DNA of 6,157 nucleotides, from the NCBI GenBank assembly GCA_001818355.1, contig MHKJ01000056.1, positions 2,229 to 8,385 on the forward strand, given 5' to 3'. The position numbers and the translations under genes were made by a program. The notes under the pieces are model-generated. The model was not told where the DNA came from and did no database searches. It saw only the letters and a program-made list of their open reading frames with translations. The DNA comes from Candidatus Kerfeldbacteria bacterium RIFOXYC2_FULL_38_9. GTDB lineage: Bacteria; Patescibacteriota; Patescibacteriia; UBA9570; XYC2-FULL-38-9. This document shows, piece after piece, positions 1 through 4,060 of this stretch; within the stretch, counting starts at the first letter, position 1; every line of letters starts with the position of its first letter.

Positions 1-157
1 GTCCAAAACCCATGATTTTGCCCACTTCCAAACCCATGCTGGTTTCCACCACCGCTCGATCGCCTACTTTCAAATCAAAACCTGTGGGACTAAAAAAATA
101 AGAACGATCCCAAGAGTGAAATTGAATCTCAACAATTTTTACCTGTGCCATGGTCAT
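1..157 (-). CDS. PSP1-domain protein (RicT/YaaT-like), N-terminal part only
   Basis: Fifty-two codons are visible before the gene leaves the window at base 1. The protein begins MTMAQVKIVEIQF, followed by a short HSWDRSYFF stretch, then DLKVGDRAVVETSMGLEVGKI. The pattern of a beta strand, an aromatic-rich turn, 'L-x-VGD-x-VVVET-x-x-G-x-E-x-GK' and another strand is typical of the start of PSP1 C-terminal domain proteins. Bacillus YaaT/RicT belongs to this family; there it partners RicA and RicF and affects RNase Y and phosphorelay output. The role in this organism is unknown, so no symbol is given. An in-frame TAG at 158-160 sits directly upstream, so the start must be ATG at 157 or ATG at 151. 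Either start lies inside the 3' end of tsf, overlapping it by 29 or 23 bases, and there is no clear Shine-Dalgarno sequence. Translation is therefore probably coupled to tsf. The family call is fairly sure; the function is not. Confidence 0.8.
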   Translation of the reverse strand, partial: MTMAQVKIVEIQFHSWDRSYFFSPTGFDLKVGDRAVVETSMGLEVGKIMGFG

Positions 158-731
158 CTAAACTAAAACGAATAAAGCGTCGAATAACGATATTTTCTCC
201 CAACCGGCCAATGGTTTCATTTAACAAATCCTGAATGGTTTGTTTTTCATTTTTGAAAAAAATTTGATTTAATAAACAGTTTTCATCAAAAAACTTTTTT
301 AATTTTCCGGCCACAATTTTTTCTTTTACTGCCTGGGGTTTATTATCGGTGATTTGCGCTTGATAAATTTCTTTTTCCTTTGCTTGCACCTCAAGAGGCA
401 CGTCTGCTGAAGATAAATACAACGGTTTCATCGAAGCGACTTGCATGGCCAGATCTTTAGCTAAAGCCTGAAAACCCGCTGTGCGCGCCACAAAATCGGT
501 TTCGCAATTAAGCTCCACTAATACCCCTATTTTATTGAGGTGCACATAAGAAGCAATGACGCCTTCGCTGGCTTGACGATCCGCTTTTTTACTGGCAATC
601 GCCTCTCCTCTTTTGCGTAAAATTTCCAAAGCCTGATCAACATCACCGTGGCTTTCGTCCAAAGCTTTTTTAACATCCATAACTCCGGCGCCGGTTTGGT
701 GACGTAATTTCTGAATCAATTCCGTGCTCAT
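129..731 (-). CDS. tsf: Translation elongation factor Ts (EF-Ts)
   Basis: EF-Ts is the cytoplasmic nucleotide-exchange factor that removes GDP from EF-Tu so that EF-Tu can load GTP and aminoacyl-tRNA. The N-terminal UBA-like domain carries the signature LRHQTGAGVMDVKKAL at residues 9-24. The EF-Tu-contacting motif TDFVAR is at residues 78-83, inside the typical GVLVELNCETDF stretch. The end of the core, ENIVIRRFIRF, is at about residues 179-189. At 200 residues it is much shorter than the 283-residue E. coli protein; compact forms of about this length are known in several bacterial groups, so it looks complete. The last residues, DDHGTGKNC, lie past the conserved core and are encoded largely by the stretch shared with the downstream PSP1 gene. 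The gene starts 12 bases after the rpsB stop, without a visible Shine-Dalgarno sequence, so it is probably expressed from the rpsB promoter. The stop is TGA. Confidence 0.97.
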   Translation of the reverse strand: MSTELIQKLRHQTGAGVMDVKKALDESHGDVDQALEILRKRGEAIASKKADRQASEGVIASYVHLNKIGVLVELNCETDFVARTAGFQALAKDLAMQVASMKPLYLSSADVPLEVQAKEKEIYQAQITDNKPQAVKEKIVAGKLKKFFDENCLLNQIFFKNEKQTIQDLLNETIGRLGENIVIRRFIRFSLDDHGTGKNC

Positions 732-743
732 ATAAAATAAAAA

Positions 744-1460
744 TTATTTGGTTATCTTTTCTTCAACTTGAGGATTTTTTTTGCCCTCGTTTACCGCTTC
801 TGCCACGGCTTGCATCATTAGTTCTATGGATTTAGTCGCATCATCGTTACCGGGAATAGGATAGTCCACAGCGCGGGGATCGGTATTGGTGTCACAAAGC
901 GCGGTTACGGGAATACCCATTTGTTGCGCTTCTCGCAAAGCGGTTTTTTCTTTCACCAAGTCAACCAGAAAAACCATATCCGGTTTTTTAGTCATAGTTT
1001 CAATGCCGCCCACCAGATAATCCAGTCTTTCTATTTCGCGATCAAACTCTAATTGTTCTTTTTTGGTATATTTTTTCAGCTCACCGCTTTCTCTGTCTTT
1101 TTTTAAACGGGTAAGTTTTTGCGGCACTTGCGCTACATGAGAAAAATTGGTTAACAATCCTCCTAACCAACGATTAACCACATAAGGCATGTCGCATAAA
1201 ATAGCGTACTTTTCCACCAAGGAAGTGGCTTGGCTTTTGGTGCCCACAAACAGAATGGTTTTATTTTGGCTAGCCAAATCTGCCAAAACTTTCAAGGCCT
1301 CTTCTAATTTTTTTTGCGTGGCCTCTAAATTGATGATGTGCACACTGTTCTTCGTAGTGAAGATGTAAGGCTCCATATTAGGATGCCACTTGCTGTTTTT
1401 ATGCCCAAAGTGCACACCGGCTTTGAGCATGGCAAGTAAACTGGGGGTTTTGATGTTCAT
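744..1460 (-). CDS. rpsB: 30S ribosomal protein S2
   Basis: S2 is a late-assembling protein of the small ribosomal subunit that sits between the head and body near S1. The 238-residue product shows the family landmarks in order: AGVHFGH at residues 14-20, NRWLGGLLTNF at 96-106, PDMVFLVDLVKEKTALREA at about 160-178, and the C-terminal signature YPIPGNDDATKSI at 200-212. The frame stays open upstream to a TTG at 1502. ATG at 1460 is chosen because AAAGGA lies 4 bases before it and because S2 proteins normally begin only a few residues before the 'LLxAGVHFGH' motif. The rpsB-tsf order is one of the most conserved bacterial gene pairs and is kept here with a 12-base gap. A promoter and a leader of about 90 nt precede the gene. 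In E. coli S2 represses its own operon through the leader; whether that happens here is inference. Confidence 0.97.
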   Translation of the reverse strand: MNIKTPSLLAMLKAGVHFGHKNSKWHPNMEPYIFTTKNSVHIINLEATQKKLEEALKVLADLASQNKTILFVGTKSQATSLVEKYAILCDMPYVVNRWLGGLLTNFSHVAQVPQKLTRLKKDRESGELKKYTKKEQLEFDREIERLDYLVGGIETMTKKPDMVFLVDLVKEKTALREAQQMGIPVTALCDTNTDPRAVDYPIPGNDDATKSIELMMQAVAEAVNEGKKNPQVEEKITK

Positions 1461-1551
1461 ATTTTCCTTTTTAATTACGGTTTTGCCTTTTAGTAGGGCC
1501 AATTATGGCAGGCCTGCTAAAATTAACGACAAAACCTACTTGATTAAATGC
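1461..1551 (-). promoter_or_regulatory. Putative structured 5' leader of the rpsB-tsf mRNA, with ribosome binding site
   Basis: This is the stretch between the predicted transcription start near 1551 and the rpsB ATG. It contains complementary segments that cannot all pair at once. In the RNA sense, GGTTTTGTC (1536-1528) can pair with GGCAAAACC (1487-1479) over nine base pairs with one G-U. AGTAGG (1540-1535) can instead pair with CCTACT (1497-1492). The two options share the G residues at 1536-1535. Between them lie a perfect 10-base palindrome, GCAGGCCTGC (1517-1508), and a small GCCA/TGGC hairpin (1509-1498). The Shine-Dalgarno AAAGGA (1470-1465) follows just downstream of the longer stem. 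Such a leader could let S2 control its own synthesis, as known for rpsB in E. coli, but no match to a named leader family is claimed. Confidence 0.45.
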
Positions 1552-1557
1552 CTGAAA

Positions 1558-1586
1558 AGTATAGTAAATATTTATATTTTTGGCAA
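1558..1586 (-). promoter_or_regulatory. Sigma70-type promoter for rpsB-tsf-PSP1
   Basis: Read on the minus strand, TTGCCA (1586-1581) and TATACT (1563-1558) each match the sigma70 consensus at five of six bases and are separated by exactly 17 bp of very AT-rich spacer. Transcription would start near 1551, giving a leader of about 90 nt before the rpsB ATG. The -35 box lies only 3 bp from the -35 box of the oppositely directed rpmE promoter. Confidence 0.7.
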
Positions 1587-1589
1587 GTG

Positions 1590-1618
1590 TTGACATGTTT
1601 TTTAGCTGATGATATAAT
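1590..1618 (+). promoter_or_regulatory. Consensus sigma70-type promoter with extended -10 for rpmE
   Basis: TTGACA (1590-1595) and TATAAT (1613-1618) are both perfect consensus hexamers with a 17-bp spacer. TG at 1610-1611 gives an extended -10 (TGA before TATAAT). Transcription should start at about 1625-1627, only some 13-15 bases before the rpmE ATG at 1640. This is an unusually complete consensus, consistent with strong constitutive expression of a ribosomal protein gene. Confidence 0.85.
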
Positions 1619-1639
1619 TTTTTCTGTCATAAAAAACAT

Positions 1640-1984
1640 ATGAAATCTAAAATACATCCCCAAACCTACAAAACCACAGTGGTCTGTGCTTGCGGCAACA
1701 GTTTTGAAACTTTGTCCACCAAAAAAGAAATTCAAACGGAAATTTGTTCCGCTTGTCATCCTTTTTTTACCGGTAAACAAAAATTAGTTGACGCGGCGCA
1801 CCGAGTAGAAAAATTCCAAGCTAAAGAAAAGAAATTTCAAGAAAAAGCGGCGGTTAAAAAACACGGTTCAAAAAAAGAAAAACACGCGGCACGGCTGGCG
1901 AAAAAAACCGGACAAGTCAAAAAAACAAAAAAATCCGCTAAGGACGCTTTAAAAGCGGCCAAGTCTGCTCTTTCTGGCTTGTAA
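1640..1984 (+). CDS. rpmE: 50S ribosomal protein L31, zinc-binding form with long basic C-terminal extension
   Basis: L31 is a large-subunit protein that bridges the two subunits near the central protuberance. The start MKSKIHPQTY, then CAC at residues 16-18, CSAC at 36-39 and the family signature HPFFTGKQKLVD at 40-51, identify it. Cysteines 16, 18, 36 and 39 are all present, so this is the zinc-binding (C+) form. The conserved part ends around residue 60 with RVEKF. The remaining 55 or so residues are almost entirely Lys, Ala, Glu, Gln and Ser, making the protein 114 residues against about 70 in E. coli. This tail is probably disordered or helical and RNA-binding, which is inference. The short leader has no Shine-Dalgarno sequence. 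The gene is followed by a terminator and then by prfA; a rpmE-prfA-prmC order is common in bacteria. Confidence 0.95.
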   Translation: MKSKIHPQTYKTTVVCACGNSFETLSTKKEIQTEICSACHPFFTGKQKLVDAAHRVEKFQAKEKKFQEKAAVKKHGSKKEKHAARLAKKTGQVKKTKKSAKDALKAAKSALSGL

Positions 1985-1998
1985 CTTAAATTACTTCT

Positions 1999-2024
1999 AA
2001 AAATCGGGTGTAGCCCGGTTTTTT
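1999..2024 (+). terminator. Intrinsic terminator after rpmE
   Basis: A stem is formed by AAAAATCGGG's pairing bases (1999-2008) and CCCGGTTTTT (2014-2023), with one T-G wobble and a 5-base loop TGTAG. It runs directly into a tract of six T (2019-2024). The shape is that of a Rho-independent terminator on the plus strand, 15 bases after the rpmE stop codon. It ends only 17 bases before the prfA start codon, so it may work as a partial terminator that lets some transcripts continue into prfA. Confidence 0.8.
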
Positions 2025-2041
2025 AATTTAAAAATAAAAAT

Positions 2042-3115
2042 ATGGAAACAGCCATTTTAAAAAAAATTCAAAAAGAATATCAGGAAACAGAACAGCAACT
2101 GCAAAATAACGTAGCGACTTTAGATGCGATAAAAATTCAAAAACTGGGCAAAAAGTATAACGATCTTAAAGAAAAAATGATGGTCATTGATAAATATTTC
2201 TCTTTGCAAAAAGCTTTAACCGACATTCAAAAAACCATTACGGACAACGAACCAGCCGAGTTGGTGGCTTTAGCGAAAGAAGAACTGGTTAATTTGCAGG
2301 CAAAAATTATCAGCACGGAAAAAGAACTGCAAATTTTATTATTACCCAAAGATCCCAATGATAGCAAAAATTGTATCATTGAAATGCGCGCCGGCGCCGG
2401 TGGAGACGAGGCCGCTTTGTTTGCCGCGGAATTATTTCGCGTCTATGCGCGTTATGCTCAAACTTTGAGATGGAAAATAGATTTGATTAGTAAAAGCGAA
2501 AACGAATTGGGCGGTTATAAAGAAATTATCTTTGGCGTTTCCGGACAAAATGCGTACGCGCAACTAAAATACGAATCCGGAGTGCATCGCGTTCAGCGTA
2601 TTCCGGCTACCGAAAAAGCGGGACGAGTGCACACTTCCACTATTACCGTGGCGGTATTGCCTGAAGCCTACGAGAAAGATTTGGAAATTTCCGAAAATGA
2701 TCTGCGCATTGACGTGTTCCGTAGCGGCGGTCACGGCGGCCAAAGCGTCAACACCACTGATTCGGCCGTGCGCATCACCCATTTACCAACCAATACCGTG
2801 GTTACTTGCCAAGATGAAAAATCGCAACACAAAAACAAAGCCAAGGCTCTAGGTGTTTTACGCGCGCGGTTATTGGCTGTAAAAGAAGAAGAGGAAAATA
2901 AAAAACTTGGTGACGCGCGTCGTTCCCAAATAGGCACGGGTGACCGCAGTGAAAAAATTCGCACTTATAATTTTCCGCAAGACCGCATTACGGATCATCG
3001 CATTAAACAAAGTTGGAATAATATTGAAGAAAAAATGAACGGCAATTGGGAAAATATATTTGCGGCTTTGCAAGCGGCTGACCAAGCTAAAAAATTAGAA
3101 CAATTAAACGCTTAA
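2042..3115 (+). CDS. prfA: Peptide chain release factor 1 (RF1)
   Basis: RF1 recognises UAA and UAG in the ribosomal A site and triggers peptidyl-tRNA hydrolysis. The 357-residue length is normal for the family. The codon-reading motif PAT is at residues 188-190, within GVHRVQRIPATEKAGRVHTS; this distinguishes RF1 from RF2, which has SPF here. The catalytic GGQ is at 232-234, followed by SVNTTDSAVRITH and the DEKSQHKNKAKAL segment. The N-terminal 100 or so residues are the charged, helical domain 1, and the acidic-patch motif AGAGGDEAALFA is near residues 117-128. The residues before GGQ read SGGH, whereas SGAGGQHVN is the commoner form. No Shine-Dalgarno sequence or clear promoter precedes the ATG; the only bases between it and the rpmE terminator are an AT-rich 17-base stretch. 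The TAA stop shares its last base with the prmC ATG. Confidence 0.97.
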   Translation: METAILKKIQKEYQETEQQLQNNVATLDAIKIQKLGKKYNDLKEKMMVIDKYFSLQKALTDIQKTITDNEPAELVALAKEELVNLQAKIISTEKELQILLLPKDPNDSKNCIIEMRAGAGGDEAALFAAELFRVYARYAQTLRWKIDLISKSENELGGYKEIIFGVSGQNAYAQLKYESGVHRVQRIPATEKAGRVHTSTITVAVLPEAYEKDLEISENDLRIDVFRSGGHGGQSVNTTDSAVRITHLPTNTVVTCQDEKSQHKNKAKALGVLRARLLAVKEEEENKKLGDARRSQIGTGDRSEKIRTYNFPQDRITDHRIKQSWNNIEEKMNGNWENIFAALQAADQAKKLEQLNA

Positions 3116-4032
3116 TGAACGTCCGACAGGTTATTATCAAGGCCGTATCAAAATTGCAGGGTATTTCTGCAACGCCTCGGCTAGATGTTGAGCTGATTTT
3201 AACACACGTTTTAAAAAAAGAACCTGTTTTTTTGCTGATTCACCCGGAATATTTGCTCACTAAACCGCAATTGACAAAATTCAAAAAACTGCTGGCTACC
3301 AGAAAAAAAGGTGAACCCATGGCCTATCTTTTGCAAAAAAAAGAATTTTATGGACGGGTTTTTTATGTTGATGAAAGAGTGTTGATTCCCCGTCCGGAAA
3401 CTGAATTGTTAATTGATACTGTTCTTGGCTCACTTAAAGCCTACGTTACCCACCTGCCCCATGCTCACAAGTTGCGCGTGGGGACCCCGGGTAACTTCGG
3501 CATTCGTTCGCCATGGCCACGAATTCTTGACATTGGCACCGGTTCAGGCTGTGTGGCTATCACTTTAAAAAAAGAACTGCCAAAAGCTAAACTGGTAGCC
3601 ACGGATATTTCCGGCACTGCTTTAACGGTGGCGCAAAAAAACGCCCGCAACTTAAAAGCAAATATTAAATTTATAAAAAGCGATTTGTTCGCCAATATAC
3701 CGAAGAGCTATAAAAAAAGTTTTGATGTTATTGTCAGCAACCCGCCTTATGTGAATTTGCATAAAACAGATCTGACTAATCCCCGATCAATTGGACTAAA
3801 ATTTGAACCGAAAATTGCCCTGCAACCTGCCGGCGGTGATGCTGTTTCTTTAATTGAAAAAATTATTACCGAGGCTGATGATTGGCTGACACCAACAGGC
3901 GCACTACTGATAGAAATCGGATTTAATCAAGGAAAACAAGTCAAAAAACTTGCTGATAAAGCTTTCCCAAAAAAACAAATCAAAATTTTAAAAGATTTGT
4001 CACAAAAAGACAGAATAATTATCATCAGATAA
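3115..4032 (+). CDS. prmC: Release factor glutamine methyltransferase PrmC (HemK), carrying an in-frame insert
   Basis: PrmC uses S-adenosylmethionine to methylate the GGQ glutamine of release factors, which raises their termination activity. An N-terminal helical substrate-binding domain (about residues 1-85, with PRLDVELIL at 21-29) leads into VLIPRPETELL at about 89-99. SAM motif I, ILDIGTGSGC, is at 137-146, an acidic motif near VATDIS follows, and the catalytic NPPY is at 209-212. A late FEPKIAL motif is also typical. The protein is 305 residues against 277 in E. coli. The excess lies mainly between RPETE and ILDIG: about 38 residues here, against about 15 in E. coli. That stretch (about residues 110-134) is encoded by a GC-rich palindromic block. 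All catalytic motifs are intact, so the enzyme is probably active. Its ATG overlaps the prfA TAA by one base (TAATG), and no Shine-Dalgarno sequence is seen, so it is probably translated by reinitiation after its own substrate, RF1. Confidence 0.96.
   Translation: MNVRQVIIKAVSKLQGISATPRLDVELILTHVLKKEPVFLLIHPEYLLTKPQLTKFKKLLATRKKGEPMAYLLQKKEFYGRVFYVDERVLIPRPETELLIDTVLGSLKAYVTHLPHAHKLRVGTPGNFGIRSPWPRILDIGTGSGCVAITLKKELPKAKLVATDISGTALTVAQKNARNLKANIKFIKSDLFANIPKSYKKSFDVIVSNPPYVNLHKTDLTNPRSIGLKFEPKIALQPAGGDAVSLIEKIITEADDWLTPTGALLIEIGFNQGKQVKKLADKAFPKKQIKILKDLSQKDRIIIIR
3439..3524. repeat. GC-rich palindromic block inserted in frame in prmC
   Basis: By hand count, 50 of the 80 bases at 3441-3520 are G or C, against a clearly AT-rich gene on both sides. 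The outer arms GTTACCC (3445-3451) and GGGTAAC (3489-3495) are perfectly complementary. The inner arms CCCCATGC (3457-3464) and GCGTGGGG (3476-3483) pair over eight positions with one T-G, leaving an 11-base loop. Further out, GCC (3439-3441) matches GGC (3499-3501). A second small inverted repeat follows: ATTCGT (3502-3507) and ACGAAT (3519-3524) around CCATGG. The block encodes roughly residues 110-134 of PrmC without breaking the frame. It looks like a short palindromic mobile repeat of the kind known in Rickettsia genes. No second copy was seen in this window, so mobility is inferred only. Confidence 0.55.
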
Positions 4033-4060
4033 CTTAACTGATTGCAATCTTATCTTTTTT
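4027..4060 (+). terminator. Possible weak intrinsic terminator at the end of prfA-prmC
   Basis: AGATAA (4027-4032, including the prmC stop) can pair with TTATCT (4050-4055). Inside it, GAT (4040-4042) can pair with ATC (4047-4049), leaving a 7-base bulge. Six T follow (4055-4060). The stem is AT-rich and weak, but a T-tract directly after a stem is the expected form. The element lies inside the last codons of the oppositely directed clpB. There is no comparable T-tract for transcripts coming from clpB. Confidence 0.35.

Noticed and set aside
129..131. Possible recoding of TGA as glycine, as in some candidate phyla
   Set aside because: The TGA ends tsf just past the conserved EF-Ts core, no conserved glycine in the seven genes is encoded by TGA, and reading through would add only a short non-conserved tail.
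232..305. AT-rich homopolymer stretches within tsf that resemble a terminator
   Set aside because: They encode the lysine/phenylalanine-rich middle of EF-Ts and no convincing GC stem accompanies them.
1461..1502. Longer rpsB product starting at TTG 1502 (14 extra residues)
   Set aside because: ATG at 1460 has AAAGGA at good distance and fits the usual distance to AGVHFGH. The TTG has no binding site and would lie inside the structured leader.
1390..1593. Plus-strand open frame of 67 codons over the rpsB start and leader
   Set aside because: It is antisense to the conserved rpsB N-terminus and to the promoter region, has no family features, and is explained as a chance frame.
1544..1780. Minus-strand open frame of 78 codons across the divergent promoters and rpmE
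   Set aside because: It runs antisense through the zinc-binding core of L31 and over both promoters, and nothing in it resembles a known protein.
2564..3085. Three minus-strand open frames inside prfA
   Set aside because: They are antisense shadows of the strongly conserved RF1 catalytic and C-terminal region.
3465..3695. Minus-strand open frame of 76 codons starting in the palindromic block of prmC
   Set aside because: It is antisense to the SAM-binding motifs, has no recognisable family features, and its length is chance level. The GC-rich palindrome is interesting as DNA, not as this protein.
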